The notes below the pieces were generated by a model. The model did no database searches and was not told where the DNA came from. It saw only the letters and a program-made list of their open reading frames with translations. Shown here piece after piece: positions 17,696 through 28,652 of a stretch of DNA of 64,000 bases. Each line of letters opens with the position of its first letter. Position 1 is the first letter of the stretch. The translations under genes and the position numbers were made by a program. Source of the DNA: Paenibacillus sp. ACRRY (GTDB lineage: Bacteria; Bacillota; Bacilli; Paenibacillales; Paenibacillaceae); the NCBI RefSeq assembly GCF_022346995.1, contig NZ_JAKRNM010000002.1, positions 806,001-870,000 on the forward strand, in the 5' to 3' direction.

Positions 17696-19531
17696 ATGAA
17701 CTTGCGCATGAAGCTGGCCTTGGCATTTCTGCTGTTAATCATTGTACCGATGTGTGCACTGGGTATCGGGATGTTTCTGGTTACCTCACATACGATTGAG
17801 AAGAAATACAACCAACAGGCCGAATATGCCCTCCAGGCCATTAGTTACAATATCGAGAATGTTTTTCAGCAGATAAACAATGTCACGGATAACGGGATCG
17901 CCACGTCGGTATTTCAAATGGCCCTCAACGCCAAAGACCCGACCAAGCAGGATCTCGGGACCGGTAATCAATTATCGCTCAATGCCAGCCAGCGCAATTT
18001 CCGATCTCTTCTATATAACTATCCGTTCATTAGCTATGCATTCTTATATGATCTGCGTTCGTCCGAGAACAATCAGATCGTCTCCATATTCACGAAAGAA
18101 AATTTTGAAGCGCTTCCTTTTCAGGAATTCAAGGTACATCCTTTATTTCAGGAAATCCATCAGCTTAATGGTGTGCCCAAATGGCTTGCCCCGCTTGAGT
18201 ATCCCGAACTTACCGGCAACGATCCTGTCTTTACGCAGATCAGGCTGGTCAAGGAACTCAGTTATTTTCAAAATATCGGGATTCTGGTGGTACAAATCAA
18301 AAAGGGGGAGATCGACCGCATCTTCCGACATTTGCAGATCAGCGATTCTGCACAAAACACGTCCTTTTTATTAATTAATGAAGAAGGTTTGGTAGTCTAT
18401 GACCCATCCGGGCAGTACAGCGGGGAGAAGATGGATAACCTCGGTGTCAATGCCGCCAGTTATGGACCTGGCTTCAGCAGCATCCGAACGGTATTCGACG
18501 GCACGGAGAGTATCCTGTCCCAGTATCATCTGAAAAACTACGGTTGGAGTTTAATCAGTGTAACATCGTGGGAAGCGTTGTCTGCTGAAACGAATGTGTT
18601 TGCAGGCTGGTCCGTGATTATTATTCTGGTGTGTCTTCTTGCTGCGATGGTCTTCAACCTGTTTTTCATGAATCGTATTACCGGCAATATTGCGGTGCTG
18701 GTCCGCTTCATGCGGCGAGTCGAGGATGGGGACTTCAACGCGCGGGTAGAGGGAAAAGGATTCGATGAGATGCAGCTTCTTGCCCATGGGTTCAATGAAC
18801 TGCTGGACAGGATTGGTAGCCTGTTTCGCCGTGTGCGGGCAGAGCAGCAGCAAAAGGCCAAGGCTGAACTTCGTGTGCTGCAGGCTCAGATCAAACCACA
18901 CTTCTTGTTCAATACATTGGAATCCATCAACGGGCTGGCCATGCGAGGAGAGGGACGGAAAGTCAGCGAAATGGTAAACCGTCTTGGCAATATTCTTCGG
19001 ATCAGTATTCAGGATCAGGAGGAAATACCACTGGGCGAGGAAGTAAGGCATCTCCAGAGTTATCTTGAAATTCAGCAATACAGATTCAGTGAATTATTTA
19101 CGTACGAAGTGGATATCCCTACTCATTTATATGCATCCTCCGTACTTAAACTGACCTTGCAGCCGTTAGTAGAAAATAGCATCCAGCATGGCTTCGAGGG
19201 TATTGAGTACAAGGGAGTACTTCGAATCAGTGCATTTGAGCTGCACCATAATCTGATACTGCAAGTAGAGGATAACGGGCTTGGCATTCCCCAGGAAATA
19301 ATGAGTAGATTCGAGTACATGGCAGAGGATCCTCCGGAACATTCGCATGCAAAAGAAGGGGAGCAGTCCCTATCTTCGATGGCTGAACGCCGGGGACTTG
19401 GCTTACGAAGTGTGGCAGATCGGATACGAATTCGATATGGGGCGGGATATGGCATATTCATATGTTCTGCTCCAGGCCATGGGACAGTGATTCAATGCAT
19501 AATTCCACGATATGAGCAGGGGGATGCCTAG
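17696..19531 (+). CDS. Sensor histidine kinase, YesM/LytS type
   Basis: The product is a 611-residue membrane sensor. It has an N-terminal transmembrane helix, an extracellular Cache-like sensing region (about 35-295), a second transmembrane helix (IIILVCLLAAMVFNLFFM) and a HAMP linker. The His_kinase segment QIKPHFLFNTLESI carries the phosphorylated His. A C-terminal HATPase domain has N-box VENSIQHGFEG and G-box VEDNGLGIP. The start is ATG 17696, with GGGGAG upstream. It lies within the sugar transporter operon and directly abuts its response regulator gene, so it probably senses the transported sugar. Confidence 0.94.
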   Translation: MNLRMKLALAFLLLIIVPMCALGIGMFLVTSHTIEKKYNQQAEYALQAISYNIENVFQQINNVTDNGIATSVFQMALNAKDPTKQDLGTGNQLSLNASQRNFRSLLYNYPFISYAFLYDLRSSENNQIVSIFTKENFEALPFQEFKVHPLFQEIHQLNGVPKWLAPLEYPELTGNDPVFTQIRLVKELSYFQNIGILVVQIKKGEIDRIFRHLQISDSAQNTSFLLINEEGLVVYDPSGQYSGEKMDNLGVNAASYGPGFSSIRTVFDGTESILSQYHLKNYGWSLISVTSWEALSAETNVFAGWSVIIILVCLLAAMVFNLFFMNRITGNIAVLVRFMRRVEDGDFNARVEGKGFDEMQLLAHGFNELLDRIGSLFRRVRAEQQQKAKAELRVLQAQIKPHFLFNTLESINGLAMRGEGRKVSEMVNRLGNILRISIQDQEEIPLGEEVRHLQSYLEIQQYRFSELFTYEVDIPTHLYASSVLKLTLQPLVENSIQHGFEGIEYKGVLRISAFELHHNLILQVEDNGLGIPQEIMSRFEYMAEDPPEHSHAKEGEQSLSSMAERRGLGLRSVADRIRIRYGAGYGIFICSAPGHGTVIQCIIPRYEQGDA

Positions 19532-20779
19532 ATGAATCTGACGGCAATGATTGTTGATGATGAACTGCCGATTTTGGAAAATTTGAGACTGATCCTGCCT
19601 TGGGAGGACATGGGGATTGAAATTACGGGCACGGCGAGAAGTGGAATAGAAGCGCTGGATAAGGTGGCTGATTGCCATCCCGACATTATGCTGTGCGATA
19701 TTCGCATGCCTACCATGGATGGTTTGGAACTTATTCGAATCCTGCGTGAGCGGGGTGAGTCATGTGAAATTATTTTACTGACCGGATATCAGCAGTTCGA
19801 ATATGCCCGAACAGCCATCCGTTACAATGTACATGAATACATATGCAAACCTATTGATTACTCGGATCTGGAGAACAAATTACGTGAGTTAACTGAACAA
19901 ATTATTCAGAAGCGATTAACAAGTGAGTCTGAACGTCATCGCAGTATAGAGATGGAAAACTGGATCAGACATAAACATGTGACCGAATTGCTGCGGGGTG
20001 AAAAGGAAAATCTGGCATGCCCGGTACAATCTTCGGAAACGTTGCCCTCTGCTGATCGCTATGTCCTGATTCTTGTGGATGCAGAAGGTTATTTCCGCCA
20101 TTCCATGGGCTGGACAGCTGACCAGCATCAGCAGTGGCATGATGAAATTCATACCATTCTTAAAGGTCTAACAGAAGTAATAGAAGGAAGCATGATAACT
20201 AACGTCCGCAAGGGGGAATGGGGGATCCTGCTCAAGGCTTCACATGGATGGGAGACCACAGCAGATCAATTAGCTCAGTGTATCCAAAAGAGGCTTAATG
20301 CCATCTTTGCTGCAGACTCAGCAATGAAGGTGAAGATTATTCTGGATGATACGCCCGTATGTTTGGACCACCAGATCACTGAGCGATACCGACACTGTCA
20401 GAAACAAAGCGCGTCGCGTCCTTCGGTTTCTGAATGGATCAAGTCTGCATGTGAGTATATGGATACACATCTGGATCATGATCTTGGCATAGATGAGGTA
20501 GCGGATTGGCTGGGAATCAGTTCAAGTTATTTTTGTCAGCTGTTCAAAAGCCATGTCGGGGTTACGTTTGTTGAATATATGACTCATAAACGGATGGAAA
20601 CTGCAGCACTATTATTGAGTACAACGGAATGGAGCATTACGTCGATTGGGGAAGCCACGGGTTATAAAGAGCGGCGTTATTTCTCCAAAGTATTTCATAA
20701 ACATTTTCAGATGAAGCCGTCGGAATACAGGCAAAGCCATAGAATAGCCACTTCATTGGAGGAGGAAATGCAGACATGA
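19532..20779 (+). CDS. Response regulator, YesN type (receiver plus AraC HTH)
   Basis: The product is a 415-residue cytosolic regulator. The receiver domain has the acidic pair D-9/D-10, the phospho-acceptor Asp-56 (MLCDIRMP) and the conserved Lys in the CKPIDY segment. A variable middle leads to a C-terminal AraC-type double helix-turn-helix (IDEVADWLGISSSYFCQLF, SITSIGEATGYKERRYFSKVF). It begins the base after the kinase stop codon and overlaps the next gene by ATGA, so kinase, regulator and hexosaminidase are translationally coupled. It probably activates this operon. Confidence 0.94.
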   Translation: MNLTAMIVDDELPILENLRLILPWEDMGIEITGTARSGIEALDKVADCHPDIMLCDIRMPTMDGLELIRILRERGESCEIILLTGYQQFEYARTAIRYNVHEYICKPIDYSDLENKLRELTEQIIQKRLTSESERHRSIEMENWIRHKHVTELLRGEKENLACPVQSSETLPSADRYVLILVDAEGYFRHSMGWTADQHQQWHDEIHTILKGLTEVIEGSMITNVRKGEWGILLKASHGWETTADQLAQCIQKRLNAIFAADSAMKVKIILDDTPVCLDHQITERYRHCQKQSASRPSVSEWIKSACEYMDTHLDHDLGIDEVADWLGISSSYFCQLFKSHVGVTFVEYMTHKRMETAALLLSTTEWSITSIGEATGYKERRYFSKVFHKHFQMKPSEYRQSHRIATSLEEEMQT

Positions 20780-22398
20780 ACTCATGGGGACATTTCACAC
20801 TGGAGCAAAAGGTGGGTCAGTTGTTTATGTGCGGTTTTCATGGACAGCAAGTGGATGAACAGATCACCCGGTTAATACAGGACTACCATGTTGGGGGTGT
20901 TATTTACTTCAGGCGAAACGTGAAAAGTGTGGAACAATTGACCCGTTTGTCTGCCGAGCTGCAGAGTTTGGCCGCAAAAAACAGTGAGCTGCCGCTTATG
21001 ATCTCGGTAGATCAGGAAGGCGGTATGGTTGCGAGAATTGATAAAGACGGGGTCACCAGAGTACCGGGAAGCATGGCTCTTGGCGCAACGGGTAATCCGG
21101 ACTACACGTATCAATGTGCACGGATTCTTGGGGCTGAGCTGAAGGGGATTGGGATTGATATGAACCTTGCGCCAGTTGTTGACGTGAACAATAACGTTCT
21201 TAATCCAGTGATAGGCGTGCGATCCTATGGGGAAAATGCGGAGACCGTTGCCGCCCATGGTGCGGCAGCCGTTGCAGGATATCAGTCCAGTGGCATAGCT
21301 GCAACTGCGAAGCATTTTCCGGGGCATGGAGATACCGCCGTAGATTCACATCTTGGCATGGTAACGGTTCCGCATGAATGGGAAAGGCTGGAGCAGGTGG
21401 AACTGCGGCCTTTTCGCCGGGCCATTGAGGCAGGTGTGGATGCCATCATGACCGCACATGTGATTTTCCCGGCAATTGAACCTGAGCCTATTCCCGCAAC
21501 ATTATCCCGTCATGTATTACATGGATTGCTGCGCGAACAAATGGAGTTCAAAGGAATTATCATTACAGATTGCCTGGAGATGCACGCAATCTCCAAACCA
21601 TATGGGGTTGCGAATGCGGCTGTTCGTGCAGTTAAGGCAGGAGCAGATTTGATTCTGGTCAGTCATACCCTTGAGGAGCAGATTGCAGCTATAGATGCCG
21701 TGGTAGAAGCGGTCCGCCATGGAGACATTGACGAGCAGATCATTGACCTGGCGCTGGGGCGTGTCGTGGATTGGAAGCAAAGACGCTGCGGTAATCAATC
21801 AAGTGATCAATCGAGTGAACAATCAAGTGAACAATCAAGTGAACATTTAAGTATGCCATGTTCGTTTTCATCCGTTCCGGAGAATGTACTGTTAGATGAA
21901 ATTGCATGCAAGAGCATTACCGTAGTGCATAATGACGGGTTGCTGCCATTAAAGCCCGAACAAAACGTGTTTGTTATATGGCCTGAGGTTGTACAGCGAA
22001 CAGAGGTGGATGAACCTTGGTCCCATTCGGATTCACTCGGGATGGTGCTCGGGCAATACAAAAAGCATGTTCGTGAGCATAAAATAACAACACAGCCGTC
22101 ATATGAAGAGGCAGAACGAATTACGAAAAGTGTGAAGGAGGGAGAACAAGTCATTGTATGCACGTACACCTCAGCCGGGGTTATTCCCAAAGGTCAGCGT
22201 TACTTGATTGAACGACTGAGTGAAAACCATTCATTAATTGTCGTAGCTTTACGTAATCCCTATGATCTGCTGGAAATTCCCAGACCGGGAGCTTACGTAT
22301 GTACATACGAAAATACACCTGCCGTGGTACGTGCACTCTCCTTGATGATTACGGGTAAATTGAATCCGAGAGGAAGCTTGCCCGTCCGATTAAGTTAA
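20776..22398 (+). CDS. Beta-N-acetylhexosaminidase, GH3 family (NagZ-like)
   Basis: The product is a 540-residue glycoside hydrolase family 3 enzyme with no signal peptide. The NagZ hallmark loop KHFPGHGDTAVDSH, holding the catalytic His/Asp dyad, lies around residues 177-190. The nucleophile Asp is in FKGIIITDCLEM. A C-terminal alpha/beta domain follows after a Ser/Gln linker encoded by four 12-base tandem repeats. It is expected to remove beta-linked GlcNAc from imported chitin or muropeptide fragments. The start ATG 20776 overlaps the stop of the response regulator. It is the last gene of the sugar operon, with a strong terminator after it. Confidence 0.92.
   Translation: MNSWGHFTLEQKVGQLFMCGFHGQQVDEQITRLIQDYHVGGVIYFRRNVKSVEQLTRLSAELQSLAAKNSELPLMISVDQEGGMVARIDKDGVTRVPGSMALGATGNPDYTYQCARILGAELKGIGIDMNLAPVVDVNNNVLNPVIGVRSYGENAETVAAHGAAAVAGYQSSGIAATAKHFPGHGDTAVDSHLGMVTVPHEWERLEQVELRPFRRAIEAGVDAIMTAHVIFPAIEPEPIPATLSRHVLHGLLREQMEFKGIIITDCLEMHAISKPYGVANAAVRAVKAGADLILVSHTLEEQIAAIDAVVEAVRHGDIDEQIIDLALGRVVDWKQRRCGNQSSDQSSEQSSEQSSEHLSMPCSFSSVPENVLLDEIACKSITVVHNDGLLPLKPEQNVFVIWPEVVQRTEVDEPWSHSDSLGMVLGQYKKHVREHKITTQPSYEEAERITKSVKEGEQVIVCTYTSAGVIPKGQRYLIERLSENHSLIVVALRNPYDLLEIPRPGAYVCTYENTPAVVRALSLMITGKLNPRGSLPVRLS
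21796..21843 (+). repeat. Four 12-bp tandem repeats inside the GH3 gene
   Basis: Four units of CAATCAAGTGAA (two with one change) encode QSSD/QSSE repeats and a following degenerate unit. They sit at the linker between the catalytic and C-terminal domains. The 12-base period keeps the frame, so copy number can change without breaking the gene. Confidence 0.85.
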
Positions 22399-22418
22399 CT
22401 TTAAATTGATAAAGACTG

Positions 22419-22466
22419 CCTTACTATTATGTGGTGATCTTCATCCATATAATGGTAAGGTTTTTT
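22419..22466 (+). terminator. Strong terminator after the sugar/GH3 operon
   Basis: A 16-base-pair uninterrupted stem (22419-22434 with 22445-22460, including G-T pairs) is followed by six T residues. Confidence 0.92.
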
Positions 22467-22632
22467 GGTGAATACACCAATTGAATCTTTGAATGTTGAT
22501 GAAATGATAACTAACTATTTTCATAGTGTTTTCTCTCTATTAAAACTTTACATTTCTAATCTATTATTTTTAGCAACTTTTCCCGGTGACAAGCGTCTAA
22601 TAGTATGACTTTTTGAGGGGGATATTAATAAA

Positions 22633-22665
22633 ATGGGAGCAGAAGGAGCCAAAGAAAAAGAATGA
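22633..22665 (+). CDS. Possible 10-codon leader ORF overlapping the next gene
   Basis: ATG 22633 to TGA 22663-22665 encodes MGAEGAKEKE. Its stop overlaps the start of the large secreted protein (ATGA). GAGGGGG (22614-22620) lies 12 bases upstream. The arrangement would allow translational coupling, but such a short frame can occur by chance. Confidence 0.3.
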   Translation: MGAEGAKEKE

Positions 22666-24914
22666 ATTTGAAGAAGAAATTGTCTATACTTACCGCTTTA
22701 GCTGTTTTTCAAGCGTTTGCAGTCATTCCTGCGAATGCACAGGCAGCTGACCAGAGCGATTCGACACCAGTGAATACAGCCAAAGTTAAATCCGTTGAGG
22801 TTGTTAAGAAAGAACAAACCATAGCGGAATCCGAAGTGAAAGATCAATCAGGTACACAGACATCCGATAATGATACAACTGAGGAGACGAATCCTGAATC
22901 TACAGATTCATCTGGTACGGATGTTGCGCCGGTTGACCCTGCAGCTCCTACTGAATCTGAAGATGCAGAAGGTACAGAGGAAGATGTTCCAGCACCTACA
23001 CCTGTAGAGGTTGAGCAGCCTTCCACTAGTGGTCAGTCCGGAACTGTCGGTGGAGACCTGACGCTGTACATGAACAGCAATAAAATGGTGCAAGATGGCA
23101 AGTCATATCTTGCCGGACAGCCGATGGCTGTCAAAAATGGTGTATCCTATGTAGCGATCCGCGCGCTGGTTGACCGAGTTGGCTATGATGTGAAGTACGA
23201 CAACACGACCAAGGAAACGATCATTATTAGCGGGGAAGATGAGCTGCGTTTCAAGACCAACAGCAAAATCTATACCGTTAATGGTGAAGCAAGAACGATG
23301 AAGGGCGCTGCTTATCAACAAAAGAATACGTTTATGGTGCCGCTGACTTCGATTACGCAGGCACTCAACATTACTTATACAGTGAACCAATCCGCCAAAA
23401 CGGTGGTATTGAAGCTGAGCACCAAACCGGTAGCCAGTTTCACGGTACCCAAAGAAGTTTTTGCCGGTGACAACGTAACATACACAACGAAATACAGTTC
23501 TCCCAAAGGACTGGACATTGTGGATGAGCGCTGGACTGGCCGTCAGGATTCGTTCGACCAACCAGGTACATATACGGTAACGTATGCTGTCCAGGATTCA
23601 AGTGGTCAATGGAGTGATCCGTACTCTCTAACAATCCAGGTTCAAAAACCGAATCTTCCTCCGGTAGCGATGTTCACTACAGACAAGGAAGAGTACAAAA
23701 TGGGTGAAAAGATTACCTACATTGATCAAAGCACAGACGACGAAAATGCCATTGAGACAACGGAGTGGGATAACAACGCACTGGCATTCTTTGTCCCAGG
23801 ACCGAAGACCATTACGATTACTGTTACAGACAAACACGGTCTGAGTGACAGCTATTCCAAAATCATTAATATCACGGGCGAAACGTTGTACACTCTTTCC
23901 GATTTCAATCAATTGTTCACACCGGTTGGTGGGAAGTTTACCTTCAATGGTGGAGAAGTTCCTGCCATGGAGAAAGTTCCATACACTTACTATGATGAGC
24001 AGAGCATTTTGATTCGCAGTAACAGTCCGGAAACTGTGAACAGCGAAGGGATTGTCTACAAGGAATCTTCGATTGGACAAACACGTTTTATGATTCACCA
24101 CGTGAATAACACAGGCAAAAACGTAAAAATGTACGTTGTGGCTACCAACAACAATATGTATCCAGCAACATTGGAGCAGCAAAACATGGGCTTCGCGGGT
24201 CCGTCTCCGTTTGCTACCGTTGCTGGGAAACTGTCGATTGACCGTTGGTTCAAATCCATGCAGGAAGGCACTGGCAAATTGGACGTTGTCCTGCAGCCAG
24301 GAGAGAGCAAACTGGTCCTTACGGAACTCAGTGCTCTGCCGATGAAGAAGGGCCAAGTGATCTCCCTGTACTCCGATGTATTCAGCGATTACAGACTGGA
24401 TTACAACATTATTATGATTGAAGAAAATAAAGATCCGATGGAAGTATGGTCTACGCTGCCTGTACTGGATCGTGACGGTGTTCACAACCGGGGAACATAC
24501 CCGAACGCAACACGTGTCATCACGTATGATCAAGAAGTAGGCGCGACGCCTTCTCGTCTCCCACTTGGTGATAATGCAAGTGATCCAAACCTGGTTGGAA
24601 CAGACCCAATGGCCTACACAGATGCTTCCAACGCCGGTAACTTTGGTGTGCTATACAAAATTACATTGAATAACGTAGCACCGCGTACGCTGATCTCGTT
24701 CAACCCTCGTGGTGGTAAATATTCCGGTGTGGCACTTGTTAATGGCCAGGTTGTGCAAATATCCGAGGGTAAATCCTTGAGTGCTCCTAACGAGCAAAGT
24801 GTACTCTACCGTACAGGCTCTTATGGTGAGAGTGTTACCATTCTGTTCTCAGCGGCCCCAGGAAGCAATCTTCCTGTCAATCTGTTGTTCACGCCGCTTC
24901 CAGCTGAGAAGTAA
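22662..24914 (+). CDS. Secreted protein with copper-amine-oxidase-N and PKD-like domains
   Basis: The product is a 750-residue exported protein. A signal peptide ends near residue 28 (ANAQAA). Next is a Thr/Ser/Glu/Pro-rich linker to about 125, then a copper-amine-oxidase N-terminal-like domain (about 130-250; DGKSYLAGQPM, YVAIRALVDRVGYDVKYD). Two PKD-like beta domains (about 250-405; ASFTVPKEVFAGDNVTY, AMFTTDKEEYKMGEKITY) and a long C-terminal beta-rich region of unknown function follow. The start is ATG 22662; AAGGAG (22643-22648) is 13 bases away, rather far, which may be explained by coupling to a tiny upstream ORF. The likely location is the cell wall or outside. It is a single-gene transcription unit. 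Confidence 0.85.
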   Translation: MNLKKKLSILTALAVFQAFAVIPANAQAADQSDSTPVNTAKVKSVEVVKKEQTIAESEVKDQSGTQTSDNDTTEETNPESTDSSGTDVAPVDPAAPTESEDAEGTEEDVPAPTPVEVEQPSTSGQSGTVGGDLTLYMNSNKMVQDGKSYLAGQPMAVKNGVSYVAIRALVDRVGYDVKYDNTTKETIIISGEDELRFKTNSKIYTVNGEARTMKGAAYQQKNTFMVPLTSITQALNITYTVNQSAKTVVLKLSTKPVASFTVPKEVFAGDNVTYTTKYSSPKGLDIVDERWTGRQDSFDQPGTYTVTYAVQDSSGQWSDPYSLTIQVQKPNLPPVAMFTTDKEEYKMGEKITYIDQSTDDENAIETTEWDNNALAFFVPGPKTITITVTDKHGLSDSYSKIINITGETLYTLSDFNQLFTPVGGKFTFNGGEVPAMEKVPYTYYDEQSILIRSNSPETVNSEGIVYKESSIGQTRFMIHHVNNTGKNVKMYVVATNNNMYPATLEQQNMGFAGPSPFATVAGKLSIDRWFKSMQEGTGKLDVVLQPGESKLVLTELSALPMKKGQVISLYSDVFSDYRLDYNIIMIEENKDPMEVWSTLPVLDRDGVHNRGTYPNATRVITYDQEVGATPSRLPLGDNASDPNLVGTDPMAYTDASNAGNFGVLYKITLNNVAPRTLISFNPRGGKYSGVALVNGQVVQISEGKSLSAPNEQSVLYRTGSYGESVTILFSAAPGSNLPVNLLFTPLPAEK

Positions 24915-25021
24915 TCTTGACCAGGCAACGAGGAACGGACGGTTTGGAGTGAAAGCTTATATCTTATATACCCGATCACCCCAAAAGTCGCCCGAAGAAA
25001 TAATCTTCTGAACCGTCAGAG

Positions 25022-25050
25022 AAGGACTCCATGTGAATGGGGTCCTTTTT
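25022..25050 (+). terminator. Terminator after the CuAO-N/PKD protein gene
   Basis: AGGACTCCAT pairs with ATGGGGTCCT across GTGA, then five T residues. Confidence 0.85.
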
Positions 25051-25127
25051 AATGAAACTCTTAATAAAACTGACAATGAACAGTGCGCTAGCCGGTTCGT
25101 TGACTCTAATCCAAATTTGAGGCATTA

Positions 25128-25142
25128 TTAGAATTATAATAA
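25128..25142. promoter_or_regulatory. 7-1-7 palindrome resembling a Per/Fur box
   Basis: TTAGAAT-T-ATAATAA differs from the Bacillus Per box TTATAAT-N-ATTATAA at two of 14 positions. It lies about 155 bases upstream of zur. A Fur-family protein could bind it, but the distance is large. Confidence 0.4.
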
Positions 25143-25296
25143 CAAGCATGGTATCAGCGTTGCATAATTGTAATTCCCATTCATTCCAATGGGTAGCATC
25201 TGGACGAATAAAACCATTGCAATCGAGCTTTTGCTGATTTGGATTTGCTCTTAGGATGTATGCATAATGCTTGTATGACAGGAGGTGCTTTAAGTC

Positions 25297-25761
25297 ATGC
25301 TGTCGACAGAACAGATTATTAATACCATGTCCTCACAGGGACTTCGCATCACGGATCAGCGGAAGACACTGGCCCGGTTATTTGCCGAATCTCCTGGGTA
25401 TCTTACACCCAAGGACGTCTATGAATATATGGGTAAGACTTACAGCGGACTGAGTTTTGACACGGTATACCGGAACTTGCGTGTAATGCAGGATTTGGGT
25501 GTGCTGGAGCAGGTCATTTTTGAAGACGGTGTAAAATTCAGAGCGCATTGCAGCGAAGATCACCATCACCATCATATGATCTGTCTGAAATGTCAGAAGA
25601 CCTATCCGATCGTTTTTTGTCCGATGCAGCTGGCAGACGCTCCAGAACAGTTTCAGGTTGTGGACCATAAGTTTGAAGTGTTCGGATACTGCAAGGATTG
25701 TGCGGAACATGCTCCGGCGAAAGTGTCCACTGGTCATTCACACGCTCACGGGAAACACTAA
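25297..25761 (+). CDS. zur: Zinc uptake regulator, Fur family
   Basis: The product is a 154-residue Fur-family repressor. The winged helix ([36 protein letters not shown]) is followed by a dimerisation/metal domain with the HHHHH run, the C-x2-C pair ICLKC, the FCPMQ segment and the C-terminal C-x2-C (YCKDC). The pattern [11 protein letters not shown] plus CPM plus HKFEVFGYC is that of Bacillus Zur rather than Fur or PerR. The C-terminus adds a His-rich tail (HSHAHGKH). The start is ATG 25297, with AGGAGGTG (25280-25287) upstream. A Zur-like box lies downstream at the znu promoter, supporting a local zinc regulon. Confidence 0.88.
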   Translation: MLSTEQIINTMSSQGLRITDQRKTLARLFAESPGYLTPKDVYEYMGKTYSGLSFDTVYRNLRVMQDLGVLEQVIFEDGVKFRAHCSEDHHHHHMICLKCQKTYPIVFCPMQLADAPEQFQVVDHKFEVFGYCKDCAEHAPAKVSTGHSHAHGKH

Positions 25762-25763
25762 CC

Positions 25764-26021
25764 ATGAAGTTATCCCGCAGAGTGGCACAGGCACCCATTC
25801 GGGTATACCGGAATTATATTTCTCCCTTGAAACCACCTACATGTCGCTTCTATCCGACTTGTTCGGCTTACGCGATGGAAGCAATTGAGGTCCATGGTGC
25901 ATTCAAAGGTTCATTGCTGGCTGCCAAGCGTATTGCAAAATGCCATCCGTTTCATCCCGGAGGCGTTGATCTGGTTCCGCCAAAGGAAGAAAAAACGGTC
26001 ATGGTACCTGATGAGGGATGA
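25764..26021 (+). CDS. yidD: Membrane protein insertion efficiency factor YidD
   Basis: The product is an 85-residue protein of the YidD family, associated with YidC-dependent membrane insertion. The signature run includes [20 protein letters not shown] with its paired cysteines, followed by [23 protein letters not shown] 25764 lies two bases after the zur stop, so the two genes are co-transcribed and perhaps coupled. Its own ribosome-binding site is weak. Being joined to zur rather than to rnpA/yidC is noteworthy but not unusual for Firmicutes. Confidence 0.92.
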   Translation: MKLSRRVAQAPIRVYRNYISPLKPPTCRFYPTCSAYAMEAIEVHGAFKGSLLAAKRIAKCHPFHPGGVDLVPPKEEKTVMVPDEG

Positions 26022-26080
26022 AGTTAGAGCCATTTAACGTCTCGGTGGACTGAAAAGGTAGCAACTGTGCAGCTGCCGAC

Positions 26081-26110
26081 TTGACAAAGAGGGCAGCATT
26101 TCAGTATATT
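26081..26110 (+). promoter_or_regulatory. Sigma-A promoter for the metG T-box leader
   Basis: TTGACA (26081-26086), 18-base spacer, TATATT (26105-26110). A TATAAT at 26116-26121 is too far from this -35. Confidence 0.65.
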
Positions 26111-26124
26111 TTTCGTATAATGAT

Positions 26125-26400
26125 TTCCAGTGAAGGGATAAGTACAGACACACCCCCAGTGCAGAGAGCCGGATGAGCTGAGAACCGGTCTGGGAGGAGG
26201 ATGGAATATGGTCCCGGAGGAACCTCTTCCGAGCGTGCAGACGTGTATGTAGACGCTGTCGTAAGGCTGGGGCGTGATCCAGCGTTAATGGGCGGTCGAA
26301 GGACCGGCAGAGCCTGTGTTTTGCAAAAAGCACGGGGAATTTGGGTGGTAACACGTGAGATCTACTCTCGTCCCATAGGGGCGGGAGTTTTTTGTGTTCT
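26125..26400 (+). ncRNA. T-box leader (tRNA-sensing riboswitch) of metG
   Basis: The leader shows the ordered T-box features. An AGTA element lies near 26141 in stem I, with AGAGAGCCGG...GCTGAGAACCGG distal loops. The specifier loop contains ATG (26208-26210), fitting methionine. The T-box core GGGTGGTAACACG lies at 26343-26355. A terminator stem CTCGTCCC/GGGGCGGGAG followed by six T residues ends near 26396. Uncharged initiator or elongator tRNA-Met would favour the antiterminator and metG expression. The whole 435-base gap after yidD is this leader plus its promoter. Confidence 0.92.
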
Positions 26401-26432
26401 TTTTTAGTCAAAGAACACGCAAGGTTGCATGA

Positions 26433-28481
<2,049 letters not shown>

Positions 28482-28524
28482 GTCAGCAAAGCATTTTGTC
28501 TGATGCAGGATAGAATAAAAAATG

Positions 28525-28555
28525 AAGGCGACCTGATTCAATCGGGTCGCTTTTT
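28525..28555 (+). terminator. Terminator after metG
   Basis: GGCGACCTGATT pairs with ATCGGGTCGC, then five T residues. Confidence 0.85.
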
Positions 28556-28652
28556 AGTTTTCCTCTTAATTGCCCTGCTAATAACAGGGGAAAACAAGCA
28601 TATAATGTTATGAACTCTGCGCTCCGGGGGAGAATAAATAGGACCCGAAAGC

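Larger units (their letters stand above)
24915..25296. other. Intergenic region upstream of zur
   Basis: 382 bases without a gene. It contains the terminator at 25022-25050 and a Fur/Per-box-like palindrome at 25128-25142. I see no ORF or structured RNA in the rest. Confidence 0.6.

Noticed and set aside
21796..21843. CRISPR-like repeat array
   Set aside because: Units are contiguous 12-mers in frame within a coding gene, with no spacers; it is a coding tandem repeat.
26116..26121. TATAAT as -10 of the metG leader
   Set aside because: It is 29 bases from the TTGACA; TATATT at 26105-26110 is correctly spaced instead.
26201..26407. 68-codon frame inside the metG leader
   Set aside because: It overlaps the T-box specifier loop, core and terminator; these bases are explained by RNA structure.
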